A stretch of DNA of 64,000 nucleotides, taken from NCBI RefSeq assembly GCF_000520995.1, contig NZ_JACA01000003.1, positions 124,001 to 188,000 on the forward strand, written 5' to 3'. A program made the position numbers and the translations under genes. Under the pieces are notes generated by a model. That model was not told the origin of the DNA. It searched no databases and was given only the letters and a program-made list of their open reading frames with translations. Shown here in pieces: positions 42,338 through 52,071 of the stretch. Positions within the stretch are counted from its first letter, which is position 1, and each line of letters starts with the position of its first letter. This DNA comes from Aquimarina macrocephali JAMB N27 (lineage in GTDB: Bacteria > Bacteroidota > Bacteroidia > Flavobacteriales > Flavobacteriaceae).

Positions 42338-43810
42338 TTATTTTTTTAACCAGTTACCACTATATTCACAGTCTCTATACTCTCCGTTTATTTTTATATA
42401 GGTATCCATTATTTTTTCGCTCTGCCACTTACGAATCGCATCAATTTGTTTTTTTCTTAATGCCAATTCTTGTATTTTAAGATAGTCATTTGCGTAATCA
42501 GCTATATGTTCATCAAACCGGTTAAGTACTGTTATTAATTTATACTTTTTTCGGCCTTGACGATCCTGATCAGGAATTACCAGAGAAACTTCATTCATTT
42601 TTAGTTTAGATACTTGATCGTACAATATAGGGTCAATTTTGGTAAGTTCAAAACGAGTATCTCCTGTGGTAGGATTAAGTAGTTGCCCTCCATCTTCACG
42701 AGTTTCTTTTTCATCACTAAATTTTCTTGCTGCCTCTTTAAATTTAATAGAACCCGAAACGATACTTGTTCGTATAGAATCTATTAATCTTTTGGCTTCA
42801 TCAACTGTTTTCCTGGTTACTTCGGGAGAGAGTAGTATGTGTCTTACGTCGATTTCTTCTCCTCGTATTTTATCAACTTTTACAATATGCCATCCAAAAT
42901 CAGTTTTAAATGGTTCGCTTACTTCTCCTTCTTGCAAGCTAAAAGCTACATCTTTAAATTCTTTGGCAAAGTTTGTTTTACGATCAAGAGTATATTTTCC
43001 TCCAGTAGATTTAGAACCTGGATCCTGAGAGTACAATACTGCTTTAGTAGCAAAGCTACTACCGTTCTCTACAATATCTTCTCTAAATTGATTTAATCTA
43101 TCGATTACTTTTTGCTCTTCTTCCTGAGGTATTTCTGGTTCTATTACAATCTGAGCTAATTCAAGTTCTGTCCCAAAAAGTGGTCTTTCTTCTTTTGGAA
43201 TGTCATCAAAAAATTCTCTGATTTCTTCAGGAGTAATCTCGATATCTTTGATAATCTTAGTTCTCATCTGTTCAGATAACCTATTTGACTTATTGATTTC
43301 AAAAAGTTCTTTTCTGAAATCTGCAACATTATCCTTTTTATAAAATTTTAATACTTTTTCTACAGTTCCCAACTCATTTGTCATATATGCCAATTGCTGG
43401 TCAACCATAGAGTTAACTTCTGCATCTCTAACTTCTATACTATCCTGAATAGCATGATGAGCATACAATTTGGCCTCAAACAAACTACCTGCAAGTTCGC
43501 AACGGCTTACATCAGAAGCAGAAACTCCTTCACTAATCAACTGTCTATAGGCAATATCTACATCACTATCCAAAATTACATTTTCTCCAATCACCGCAGC
43601 TACGCCATCTATTTTGGTCTTTTGAAACGGTACTTTTACAGTTTCTATTGGCGTATTTATAGAATCATTTACCATGGCGCTATTCTGCCCATTAATGGTA
43701 TCTTGGGTTACTATGGAATCTTGTGCTACTTCTTCAATAATCTCTTGTGCATAAAATTGTGTATTTATACTAAAAGTAAGTATAGCACAAAGTACTGTAG
43801 TTTTAATCAT
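42338..43810 (-). CDS. SurA-like periplasmic peptidyl-prolyl isomerase
   Basis: About 490 residues from the ATG at 43810, which begins a signal peptide ending F-Y-A-Q. A Thr/Ser/Asn-rich linker is followed by a SurA N-terminal chaperone domain (I-D-G-V-A-A-V-I-G-E-N-V-I-L-D-S-D-V) and two parvulin domains, the first with G-G-K-Y-T and F-G-W-H-I-V-K-V-D, the second with R-H-I-L-L and G-G-Q-L. It escorts unfolded outer-membrane proteins to the BAM machine. The start overlaps the end of the upstream lipoprotein gene by 8 bp. Confidence 0.92.
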   Translation of the reverse strand: MIKTTVLCAILTFSINTQFYAQEIIEEVAQDSIVTQDTINGQNSAMVNDSINTPIETVKVPFQKTKIDGVAAVIGENVILDSDVDIAYRQLISEGVSASDVSRCELAGSLFEAKLYAHHAIQDSIEVRDAEVNSMVDQQLAYMTNELGTVEKVLKFYKKDNVADFRKELFEINKSNRLSEQMRTKIIKDIEITPEEIREFFDDIPKEERPLFGTELELAQIVIEPEIPQEEEQKVIDRLNQFREDIVENGSSFATKAVLYSQDPGSKSTGGKYTLDRKTNFAKEFKDVAFSLQEGEVSEPFKTDFGWHIVKVDKIRGEEIDVRHILLSPEVTRKTVDEAKRLIDSIRTSIVSGSIKFKEAARKFSDEKETREDGGQLLNPTTGDTRFELTKIDPILYDQVSKLKMNEVSLVIPDQDRQGRKKYKLITVLNRFDEHIADYANDYLKIQELALRKKQIDAIRKWQSEKIMDTYIKINGEYRDCEYSGNWLKK

Positions 43811-44651
43811 AAACTTCAAATTGTTTGTTCTCAACTGCATCTCTTGTAATGTCTTTTTCTATTTTTTTTATTAGCTCCAACTTTCTCTTATTCAATATAA
43901 TCTGCCTTATTGTAGGCTTAATATATTCTAGCGGTGCTATTTCATTACGCTTTAATACGCCTTCTATTTTCACCATATATACTCCTGTAGAATCTCTAAG
44001 TTGCATATATTTCCCATTTTTTAAGAGTTTTGACCTATCTTGTTTTTTGAGAATTGGAATCTTACTTAATACCTGATCTAACTTGATCCAAACAGAATCA
44101 TTTAAAGAATATGTTAGGTATTCTATCTTTTTTCCTCTCAACTCTTCTATATCCTCTTCATTAAAACGATTGAATTGTTGCTTCGTTGCAACAATATTCG
44201 CGTAATCAGGTGGCAAATGTAAGTAACGTAATTTTACTAACTCCTCATTAAGATTAAAATTTTTCAAATTTTGATCATAATATGATTGAAGATCTTGTTC
44301 TGTGATCTCCATATTAATAGATTTATTTATCACTGCATTCTTATAAGCATTGATATATAAGGTGCTTTGATAGTTTTCTACCAAATCATTAAATTCTTCA
44401 AGTTCTTCTTGGGTAAGATTTAGTTTAGCCTTGTCGATAAACAATTGACGAGTAGCCCATGTATTAATATAATTATTAACAATATTAGTACTATCGCCCG
44501 TAGACACATCCTTTGGTACTAGTTTTTTAATATCATCTTTATATAGGTAGGTATCATTTACTCTGGCAATAGCTTCTTTTTTAATTTGATTCTTAAATTT
44601 TTGGCAAGAAACAACAACTAGCAATAGCAGTATTAATTTATAATATTTCAT
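43803..44651 (-). CDS. SurA-N-like lipoprotein without a rotamase domain
   Basis: 282 residues with a lipobox V-V-V-S-C (Cys16). The segment I-A-R-V-N-D-T-Y-L-Y-K-D-D-I is the start of a SurA/PrsA N-terminal chaperone domain. The rest is helical and lacks the parvulin marks found in both neighbours. It probably is a membrane-tethered holdase that works with the SurA-like proteins encoded on either side. Confidence 0.82.
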   Translation of the reverse strand: MKYYKLILLLLVVVSCQKFKNQIKKEAIARVNDTYLYKDDIKKLVPKDVSTGDSTNIVNNYINTWATRQLFIDKAKLNLTQEELEEFNDLVENYQSTLYINAYKNAVINKSINMEITEQDLQSYYDQNLKNFNLNEELVKLRYLHLPPDYANIVATKQQFNRFNEEDIEELRGKKIEYLTYSLNDSVWIKLDQVLSKIPILKKQDRSKLLKNGKYMQLRDSTGVYMVKIEGVLKRNEIAPLEYIKPTIRQIILNKRKLELIKKIEKDITRDAVENKQFEVYD

Positions 44652-44806
44652 CTGTTTATATATAGTATTCTTTAGACGATCAGACTTATGCTGGTATAGA
44701 TATGTATGAAATAACCATTTAGCTTGTAAAAAGTTATAATCATTATATCTTATTCACACATTCTCATCTTTTGAATTATCCATAAAGAAATTAATAACAG
44801 CATCCA

Positions 44807-44831
44807 AGAGCATATACAATTGTATTGCTCT
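44807..44831. other. Imperfect inverted repeat upstream of the SurA-like lipoprotein gene
   Basis: AGAGCA / TGCTCT around the self-complementary core ATACAATTGTAT. It lies 24 bp after the stop of the gene ending at 44855, with no T-run. A weak terminator or a protein-binding site; not assigned. Confidence 0.3.
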
Positions 44832-44854
44832 CTAATTAAAAATTTATTAATTTT

Positions 44855-46810
44855 TTAAATTGATAATTCTTTTTTAGCTTTTTTTAAGATTTTCTCATTA
44901 ACCTTTACCGGGTATTTTACTCTTAAATGATCTAGCCATTTATTTTCTATACTTTCCTGAAAATCATTAATCACTTCGCCCTTGGTTTCTTCAAAAGTTT
45001 TAATTCTTGAAGGTAAGATTTCTCTAACCATAATCAAAGTCTTAAAATTCTCTTCTTCCAGGAACACAATCTTCCCTTTTTCTGCAGAAAAATCTTTGGG
45101 TAATATCGCGTCTCCTTTAGCTAATTCTTCTTCTGAAAAAAGGACTAACGCTACATCTCCTTTATTGACTTCTGTTTTTATTTCTTTAATCGACTTTTTC
45201 TTCTTCAGTAATTTCTCAACCGTACTAATTGCTTCTTGTTTTGATGAAGAAGCCTTAAGAACTTTATACGCCTCATTTTGCGTATACTTGTTTTTTTGAG
45301 TCTCATAATATTTTTTAAGCCCTATAGAATCTGTTTTAGATACATTCCATATTTTAGATTCCATAAGATCGAAAAGTAAAAGTCCATCGCGATACTCTCC
45401 TATTACATTTGCAAAATCTTTATTATCTTCCTCAAGGTGCTCTTCATAATATCGAAGTAAGGTTGTTGATTCGAATCGGGTATACATTTCTTCAACAAAA
45501 GCAGAAACATCTGCATATCCTTCTATTCTTATTTGATTACTCTTCAAAAACCCAGCAAAGTCCTTATATATATATTTCTCTTTTTTAAGATTAAAGAGTT
45601 CTTTTTCTAGATTTTTGTCTTCAGGTATGTTCCATTCCTCTTTAGAAAATGTAGCTGGAAGTATTTCTTTAAAATATGCAACTGCTTTTTCATTCTTGGT
45701 GATAGCATATTTTTCCTTTAATGAATTAATAAATGAAGTAGTCACTAATTTGGACCTGCTATCTCTTTTTACTTTTTTGGTAAGTTCGTTTTTTTGTTCT
45801 TCAAAACTCTTGAGCGGGTGTTTATCTATAAGTTGGATGATATGCCAGCCATACTTAGTTTGTATTGGTGCAGAGATTTCGCCTTTTTTTTCTAAATCAA
45901 AAGCAGTTTTTTCGAATTTCTCAGAATTTAATGCTCCTTGTCCAAAACGTCTAATCTTACCTCCCTCTATTGCTGTACTCGGATCATCACTATATTGTTT
46001 TGCTAATGAAGCAAAAGAAACTCCTTGCTGAAGTTGCTGATTGATTTCCTTTATCCTTTTTTCTGCTGCTTCTGATGTTCTATTAGTATTAATAGCTACC
46101 ATAATATGAGCTACAGTAACTTCTCCTAATTTTTTCTCTCTACCATTAACTTTTACAACATGGTAACCAAACTGTGTTCTGAACGGTTCTGAAATCTCCC
46201 CAACTTTAGTTACATATGCAGCTTTTTCAAATGGATACACCATTCTGAACGCAGAAAACCAACCTAAATTTCCATTGTTTTTAGCAACAGAAGGGTCTTG
46301 ACTATAGGATTTAGCAACAACATCAAAAGATTCTCCGTTTATAATCTTATTTCTTGCTTCTACAATTTTTTGATATGCGGCGATAGTATCTTTTGCTAAT
46401 GCATTAGGCTTTACCATAATCAAAATATGACTAGCATTTACTTGCTCAAGAGAGCGATCATAAGCTTCCTTTATTAATGCATCAGAAGTTCTGGTATCTG
46501 TAAGATATCCTTTTGCCAGTTGTTTTCTATACCCCTCTAATTCTTCTAAATACGTTTGTTTTTTGTCTAACCCAAGGTGTTTTGCTTCTCTTAACTTTAA
46601 CTTATAATTAATAAACAAATTAAGATACTCGTCTATATTCTTTTGTGAATCGTCTTTAACTAAATCTATATTTTTAAGATACACTCTCTTAAACTCTGAT
46701 ATATACACAGGAGATTCGTCAATAGTAAATAGCACATCCTTTGATTGTTGTGCATTTGCAAGTGTAAACAAAATACTTCCTAAAAAAAATAACAGCCCCT
46801 TTTTATACAT
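44855..46810 (-). CDS. PpiC/SurA-type isomerase with two rotamase domains
   Basis: About 651 residues from the ATG at 46810; this starts a signal peptide ending A-N-A-Q. Two parvulin domains follow: the first at about 120-225 (A-S-H-I-L-I-M-V, N-L-G-W-F-S-A-F, F-G-Y-H-V-V-K-V), the second at about 230-335 (A-H-I-M-V-A-I, G-G-K-I-R-R-F-G, Y-G-W-H-I-I-Q-L). A long helical C-terminal part resembles a chaperone clamp. It is the first of three folding-factor genes before moxR. Confidence 0.92.
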   Translation of the reverse strand: MYKKGLLFFLGSILFTLANAQQSKDVLFTIDESPVYISEFKRVYLKNIDLVKDDSQKNIDEYLNLFINYKLKLREAKHLGLDKKQTYLEELEGYRKQLAKGYLTDTRTSDALIKEAYDRSLEQVNASHILIMVKPNALAKDTIAAYQKIVEARNKIINGESFDVVAKSYSQDPSVAKNNGNLGWFSAFRMVYPFEKAAYVTKVGEISEPFRTQFGYHVVKVNGREKKLGEVTVAHIMVAINTNRTSEAAEKRIKEINQQLQQGVSFASLAKQYSDDPSTAIEGGKIRRFGQGALNSEKFEKTAFDLEKKGEISAPIQTKYGWHIIQLIDKHPLKSFEEQKNELTKKVKRDSRSKLVTTSFINSLKEKYAITKNEKAVAYFKEILPATFSKEEWNIPEDKNLEKELFNLKKEKYIYKDFAGFLKSNQIRIEGYADVSAFVEEMYTRFESTTLLRYYEEHLEEDNKDFANVIGEYRDGLLLFDLMESKIWNVSKTDSIGLKKYYETQKNKYTQNEAYKVLKASSSKQEAISTVEKLLKKKKSIKEIKTEVNKGDVALVLFSEEELAKGDAILPKDFSAEKGKIVFLEEENFKTLIMVREILPSRIKTFEETKGEVINDFQESIENKWLDHLRVKYPVKVNEKILKKAKKELSI

Positions 46811-46979
46811 AATTTCTATATGATGAAGTTCTAAATCGAACAAAAATAATAATATTAAAATGTTTTACAAGTTCCTTGTTCTAACGATGTAAACACCCCC
46901 TATAGTATTAGCTTTTAAAATTTTTATGATCTATGTATATTGTAGCCACATTACAAAACTCACTAACAACAATCTCATC

Positions 46980-47432
46980 ATGGAATATACACTCGACATC
47001 GAAATAAAATTACCTAGAAATCAAGTGATTGAAAAATTTAACAATGAAGAAAACATAAAACACTGGCAAAAGGGCTTTGTAAGTATGGAGCACTTAAGTG
47101 GTGTAAAAGGAAAAACCGGAGCAATCTCAAAGCTTACCTATAAAATGGGCAAACGAGAAATTGAAATGATAGAAACAATCACTTTATTCGATCTTCCTGA
47201 GTCGTTTCACCTTACTTTTGATGCGAAAAACGTATATAACATTCAGGAAAATTATTTCGAAGAACTCTCAAACGGAAATACGAAATGGACCTCTAAAAAC
47301 GAATTTAAATTTAATGGTTTCATGAAACTTATGGGATTTCTTATGCCTGGTGCTTTCAAAAAACAATCATGTGCATACATGGAAGATTTTAAAGCTTTTG
47401 CAGAAGAAGGAAAAAGCGTATTAGATAATTAA
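46980..47432 (+). CDS. SRPBCC-superfamily (START-like) protein
   Basis: 150 residues from the ATG at 46980 (M-E-Y-T-L-D-I-E-I-K-L-P). The layout is that of polyketide-cyclase/START-like lipid- or ligand-binding domains: an N-terminal beta strand, N-E-E-N-I-K-H-W-Q-K-G-F, a run of strands, and a long C-terminal helix (C-A-Y-M-E-D-F-K-A-F-A). Soluble and cytoplasmic. The ligand is unknown. Confidence 0.82.
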   Translation: MEYTLDIEIKLPRNQVIEKFNNEENIKHWQKGFVSMEHLSGVKGKTGAISKLTYKMGKREIEMIETITLFDLPESFHLTFDAKNVYNIQENYFEELSNGNTKWTSKNEFKFNGFMKLMGFLMPGAFKKQSCAYMEDFKAFAEEGKSVLDN

Positions 47433-47474
47433 TTCACAAAAACATTTTTGACGTCTATAAAATTGACGATTATT

Positions 47475-47714
47475 TTGGAAAGAAAAATAAAATTAATTTG
47501 GGATTTTAGAGGCCCTGCTGCAAGTAAAACTGCACAACATCACGAAATCCATCTTAAGGAATATATTACTTCAGAAAAATTAACTCTTGATATTACGGGA
47601 TATCAGGATCTCAATGACCTACACAGTTTGGCATATCTGGTTGTTACCGATTCTGAAATGAAAAAGGTACGTGATGCTTTAAAACCTCATCGGGGACAAC
47701 TCTATGAAGGATAG
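47475..47714 (+). CDS. Small conserved protein of unknown function
   Basis: 79 residues if started at the TTG at 47475 (L-E-R-K-I-K-L-I-W-D-F-R-G); the frame is open back to 47448 but has no ATG. The start L/M-E-R-K-I-K-L-I-W-D-F-R-G-P followed by T-A-x-H-H-x-x-H-L is, as I recall, conserved in flavobacteria. The paired histidines suggest a metal site (inference). Confidence 0.6.
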   Translation: MERKIKLIWDFRGPAASKTAQHHEIHLKEYITSEKLTLDITGYQDLNDLHSLAYLVVTDSEMKKVRDALKPHRGQLYEG

Positions 47715-47803
47715 ATTTTTAAAAAAAATAATTCGTGGCACGTATATTGTCTAAGACCTTATATATTTGCAAAAAATAGAAAATAAAAAAACAAAAAAGT
47801 AAA

Positions 47804-48325
47804 ATGAAAAAAATAATATTATCAATCTTAATATTGATCGTTAGTTTTCAATTAAATGCACAATCCAAAACCGGAACTATAGATTCTGAGTATATTCTTT
47901 CTCAAATGCCAGAACTTACCAAGGTTCAGGAAGATTTAAAAGCCTATAATGGTAAAATGGAAGGTGATTTAAAAGTAAAAGTAGAAGCATACCAAGCTAA
48001 AGTGAAAGAATACCAAGACAAGGTAGCTTCTTTTACCGAGGCTATTAAAAAAACAAAGCAGGAAGAAATCATTGCTTTAGAAAATGATATTGCAAAATTT
48101 CGTCAGAATGGTAGTAAATTAATACAAATAGAACAAAATAGATTATTACAACCTCTATATCAAAAAATTGGGCAAGCACTAGAAGAAGTTGCTAAAACTG
48201 AAGGATATGCTCAAGTATTTACTATTACCACAAGTGGTTTAGCATATGTTGATCCTAAATTCGACGTAACTAAAACAGTAATGACAAAATTAGGAATCAC
48301 GATAAAAGAAGCTCCTAAAAAATAA
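47804..48325 (+). CDS. OmpH/Skp-family periplasmic chaperone
   Basis: 173 residues with a signal peptide ending Q-L-N-A-Q, then G-T-I-D-S-E-Y-I-L-S-Q-M-P-E and a long charged coiled coil (about 45-125), closing with a strand-rich end (Y-V-D-P-K-F-D-V-T). Trimeric Skp captures unfolded outer-membrane proteins, fitting the nearby SurA-type factors. A strong palindromic terminator follows. Confidence 0.9.
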   Translation: MKKIILSILILIVSFQLNAQSKTGTIDSEYILSQMPELTKVQEDLKAYNGKMEGDLKVKVEAYQAKVKEYQDKVASFTEAIKKTKQEEIIALENDIAKFRQNGSKLIQIEQNRLLQPLYQKIGQALEEVAKTEGYAQVFTITTSGLAYVDPKFDVTKTVMTKLGITIKEAPKK

Positions 48326-48346
48326 AACACAGCATTATATTATAAT

Positions 48347-48376
48347 AAAAAAACGTATCAATTGATACGTTTTTTT
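48347..48376. terminator. Bidirectional terminator (palindrome ACGTATCAATTGATACGT)
   Basis: A self-complementary core ACGTATCAATTGATACGT flanked by A7 and T8. It ends transcription from the OmpH gene (+) and the TPR gene (-). Confidence 0.9.
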
Positions 48377-49215
48377 TATAACTCGTTACTAGCAATTTCC
48401 TTTAGTTTATCCTCTACCTGCATCAAGTATATCTCATTATATACTTCTTTATAAGGATCAGAAGCTTTGTATCCTTGTTTGATTAGTTTTTTTGATTGTT
48501 CAATTGCCAATATTGCCTCTTCTTTATTGTCCATTTCTAATAAAGCAAGTCCCTTATAGTAATATCCCATAGAAGATTTATCATATAGCTTGATTGCCAT
48601 ATCAAAATCGGCAATAGCTTCTTTGTACATTTTTTGATGCGTATAACTAATCCCTCTATATACATAAGCAGATACTTTTACATAATCTCCTTCTTCTTCT
48701 ATTGCATTCGTAAATTCTAGTATTGCGTCTTCATGTCTTTCTAACGCTTGTAACACTTCTCCTTTTAATGAATTAACATTCTCTCCCCAGGCATAATCCG
48801 TCTTATCCGGAGTATAGTCATCATATTGATTAAGGTATCGTAAGGCTCGATCATAATCTTTATATAAATCTGTCATTAGCCAAGATGTGTAGTATAGCGT
48901 TTCTTTTGGATCAAGTTCCATTGCTTTTTCAAGTAAAGGAATAGCGATATGATAATCTCCTATCTTACTATTTGCTATTGATTTTTCGATGTAATAATCT
49001 GCAATATCAGGGTTTAAAGCAATTAACGTATCTAAATATGCCTGTTCATTTATCGCTCCTTGAAAAGACCATTTCTTTTCATACTCCAAACGTTTAGTTT
49101 CTTCGGACTTTTGCTCTTCTGTCCATTCTGAATAGTCTACAACTTTCCCCTCTCGACAAGAATACATCAAACTGATAAGACAAACATTAAGGATATATAC
49201 GAATAATCTTTCCAT
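48376..49215 (-). CDS. TPR-repeat lipoprotein
   Basis: 279 residues. The lipobox is L-M-Y-S-C (Cys20). The mature protein has about five tetratricopeptide repeats (for example D-Y-H-I-A-I-P-L-L-E-K-A-M-E-L-D-P, H-E-D-A-I-L-E-F-T-N-A-I, Y-K-E-A-I-A-D-F-D-M-A-I). It probably is a protein-interaction scaffold in the periplasm. The start overlaps the end of the upstream gene by 29 bp, so they are likely co-transcribed. Confidence 0.85.
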   Translation of the reverse strand: MERLFVYILNVCLISLMYSCREGKVVDYSEWTEEQKSEETKRLEYEKKWSFQGAINEQAYLDTLIALNPDIADYYIEKSIANSKIGDYHIAIPLLEKAMELDPKETLYYTSWLMTDLYKDYDRALRYLNQYDDYTPDKTDYAWGENVNSLKGEVLQALERHEDAILEFTNAIEEEGDYVKVSAYVYRGISYTHQKMYKEAIADFDMAIKLYDKSSMGYYYKGLALLEMDNKEEAILAIEQSKKLIKQGYKASDPYKEVYNEIYLMQVEDKLKEIASNEL

Positions 49216-50290
49216 TTTTAATTCTAAAACTTAAGTAAATATAGGTATCTATGTCTTTGTCACTTTTTGGTTTCCTACCTGGTATCCAATCCTGTAAGCC
49301 TTTTGTAATTTCAAGAATCTGATTAGCTACTTCTGCTGAAAACTCCTTATGTTGGTAATTAGTATCAAATGCCTGTGTTTCATACATCCCAGCCTTTCCT
49401 TCGCAATTAACTACAAATCGAACCTGAAATATCCCCGATTCTGCATTGCCATCGGGCTCCTTATAGTTCTCTTTAAAAATCTTTCTTATATGATAAAGAC
49501 CTCCTTTATATGCTGTTCCCTGATAATAATACCTATCTCCAGGAAAATTCTTGTTAATGTACTGATTACAAAGCTGAAATAATACTGGTTTCATCTCGGT
49601 ATCTGATCTTGGAACAGGTGTGTATTGTATTTTTTTAAACTCTCCATCCCTAAAACCAAAAGTATAGATACCATCTTCATCATATGAAAGTACTTGTTCC
49701 CAAAACTGATAATTCTGATCACATGCTAATTGATTTCCTTTTTTGATAAGAAATAAAGCATTCTGAAAAGTAATGAATTCATAACAATAAGTATAATACT
49801 CATAACTATTGGCATTTATGAATTGTAATTTTTTTTCTTCTTTACTAAATCTAAAAATCCCAGTTTCTTCATTTATTTTCCAATCTTTGGATGACAAAAA
49901 GTCTTCAAACTCCTGAACATTAATAGCCTTTGCAGCAATCAAACGATGTGCTTCGATTTTATCAAGAAAATTTAACTGATCATTTTTTATATGAAATTTA
50001 CGAACAGGGTAAGAAGTCGTATCTAGTGTAATAGAATCCTTAGAAAATTGTATACTGTTTTTAAAGAATATAGTACCGCTCAATTTTTTGAAGTGAAGCG
50101 TATCCTTTTTAAATTCCAGCACATAATTACTAGGCAAATAAAAATCCCTATCATATTTAAATGCTCCTCCTATCCAAGTCCCCTGAATCGAGTTTTCATC
50201 AATAGGTAATATTTCTTTTTGCTTACATGAGTTTAGACCAATAATAAATATTCCTAAAAGGAGATATATTATTTTGTCTTGGTATTTCAT
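49187..50290 (-). CDS. Lipoprotein with TonB-C-like domain
   Basis: 367 residues with a lipoprotein signal (I-I-G-L-N-S-C). The middle (about 35-220) is a beta-rich region with no recognised motif. The last 110 residues look like a TonB C-terminal domain: F-Q-V-R-F-V-V-N-C-E-G-K, then W-I-P-G-R-K and Y-I-Y-L-S-F-R-I-K-N-G-K-I. It lacks the transmembrane segment and Pro-rich linker of real TonB, so it probably binds outer-membrane partners without transducing energy. Confidence 0.72.
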   Translation of the reverse strand: MKYQDKIIYLLLGIFIIGLNSCKQKEILPIDENSIQGTWIGGAFKYDRDFYLPSNYVLEFKKDTLHFKKLSGTIFFKNSIQFSKDSITLDTTSYPVRKFHIKNDQLNFLDKIEAHRLIAAKAINVQEFEDFLSSKDWKINEETGIFRFSKEEKKLQFINANSYEYYTYCYEFITFQNALFLIKKGNQLACDQNYQFWEQVLSYDEDGIYTFGFRDGEFKKIQYTPVPRSDTEMKPVLFQLCNQYINKNFPGDRYYYQGTAYKGGLYHIRKIFKENYKEPDGNAESGIFQVRFVVNCEGKAGMYETQAFDTNYQHKEFSAEVANQILEITKGLQDWIPGRKPKSDKDIDTYIYLSFRIKNGKIIRIYP

Positions 50291-50299
50291 ATTTAGCTA

Positions 50300-51775
50300 T
50301 TATCTTCTGCTATAGTTAGGTGCTTCTTTGGTAATAGTTACATCATGTGGGTGACTTTCATTAATACCACTAGCAGTAATCTTCACGAAACGACCATTTT
50401 CCTGTAGTGTAGAAATATCTTTTGCTCCGCAATATCCCATACCGGCACGTAATCCTCCTATAAATTGATGTATACTCTCTACAAGATCTCCTTTATAGGC
50501 TACTCTACCTACTATCCCTTCTGGAACCAGTTTTTTAATATCGTCTTCAACATCCTGAAAATATCGATCTTTAGAACCTTTCTTCATAGCTTCTACAGAT
50601 CCCATACCTCTATAGGTTTTAAATTTTCTTCCTTCGTAAATCACTGTTTCTCCCGGAGATTCTTTCGTTCCTGCAAGAAGTGAACCTAACATAACTGTAT
50701 CTGCTCCTGCAGCTATAGCTTTTGGAATATCTCCCGTATATCTAATACCTCCATCTGCAATCACAGGAACTCCAGATCCTTTTATCGCATTAGCTACTTC
50801 TAATACTGCAGAAAACTGGGGAAATCCTACACCTGCTACTACTCTTGTAGTGCATATAGATCCAGGACCAATTCCTACTTTAACTGCATCAGCACCTGCT
50901 TCTACCAAATATTTTGCAGCTTCTCCAGTCGCAATATTCCCTACAACTACTTCTAATTCTGGGAACTTTGCTTTTACTTCTTTTAATACTGCAACTACAC
51001 CTTTGGTATGCCCATGTGCTGTATCAATAACTACAGCATCTACTCCAGATTTTACTAAAGCTTCTGCTCGCTCAATAGCGTCACCGGTAACTCCAATAGC
51101 AGCTGCTACACGCAAACGTCCTAACTTATCTTTATTTGCATTTGGTTTTAAAGTCAGTTTAGTAATATCTCTAAAAGTAATCAAACCAACTAATGTATTC
51201 TCTTTATCTATTACAGGTAATTTTTCGATCTTATTATTTTGCAAAATTACTTCTGCTTGCTGTAATGATGTTCCTTCTCCTACTGTAACCAGGTTTTTAC
51301 TAGTCATTACTTCGGATATAGGCCGTTGATCATTTTTCTCAAAACGAAGATCTCTATTGGTAACAATACCAATCAATTTATAATGATCATCTACAATTGG
51401 AATCCCACCAATGCTATGCTCTCGCATATTGTTTTTGGCATCAATCACCTTAGCATCCAGAGGTAATGTTACCGGATCGATAATCATACCGCTTTCTGCA
51501 CGTTTTACTTTGCGTACTTTAATTGCCTGTTCTTCGATAGTCATGTTTTTATGTAACACTCCTATCCCACCTTCTTGAGCCATAGCAATAGCCATACGAC
51601 TTTCTGTAACAGTATCCATTGCTGCAGAAACGATAGGAACATTAAGTATAATATTTTTTGTAAACTTAGTCCTGATACTCACCTCTCTGGGTAGAACTTC
51701 AGAAAAAGCAGGGACTAGAAGAACATCGTCATAGGTTAAACCTTCTCCAACGATTTTGGATTCATGTGCTGTCAT
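50300..51775 (-). CDS. guaB: IMP dehydrogenase
   Basis: A 491-residue enzyme that oxidises IMP to XMP, the committed step to GMP. A TIM barrel is interrupted by two CBS domains (about 95-205). The catalytic loop G-P-G-S-I-C-T-T-R and the flap (R-G-M-G-S-V-E-A-M) are intact, and the Y-D-D-V-L-L-V-P start motif is present. It is followed within 10 bp by the TonB-C-like lipoprotein gene, which may be read through from guaB. Confidence 0.97.
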   Translation of the reverse strand: MTAHESKIVGEGLTYDDVLLVPAFSEVLPREVSIRTKFTKNIILNVPIVSAAMDTVTESRMAIAMAQEGGIGVLHKNMTIEEQAIKVRKVKRAESGMIIDPVTLPLDAKVIDAKNNMREHSIGGIPIVDDHYKLIGIVTNRDLRFEKNDQRPISEVMTSKNLVTVGEGTSLQQAEVILQNNKIEKLPVIDKENTLVGLITFRDITKLTLKPNANKDKLGRLRVAAAIGVTGDAIERAEALVKSGVDAVVIDTAHGHTKGVVAVLKEVKAKFPELEVVVGNIATGEAAKYLVEAGADAVKVGIGPGSICTTRVVAGVGFPQFSAVLEVANAIKGSGVPVIADGGIRYTGDIPKAIAAGADTVMLGSLLAGTKESPGETVIYEGRKFKTYRGMGSVEAMKKGSKDRYFQDVEDDIKKLVPEGIVGRVAYKGDLVESIHQFIGGLRAGMGYCGAKDISTLQENGRFVKITASGINESHPHDVTITKEAPNYSRR

Positions 51776-52071
51776 CGCAATTAAAATTTAATTGCGTGCA
51801 AATGTACGTCTTTTTTAAGGAATATTAACCCTATACCTTTTTATTTTGATAATCAAGATCACTTATACTACCGGTTTACTTTAATAAGCAGTATACAGAG
51901 TAATCTACAAAATGTTAAAGTACTAGTATTTTTATAGCAATTGTTAATTATTTATTAACAAAATGAATTTTATTAACATAATTTTAGTAATTATACAGTA
52001 TATTTATTTTGTTAGGTTTTTTTGATATCAAGTATATCAAAACTATCTACAGCCCCAAAAAGAATTATTGT

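Noticed and set aside
43394..43849. 151-codon plus-strand reading frame
   Set aside because: Antisense to the SurA-like gene; product rich in Tyr/Ile/Asn with no motif.
45615..46031. 138-codon plus-strand reading frame
   Set aside because: Antisense to the double-rotamase gene; no support for translation.
50850..51329. 159-codon plus-strand reading frame
   Set aside because: Antisense to guaB; Ala/Thr/Ser-rich product is a typical complement of a coding strand.
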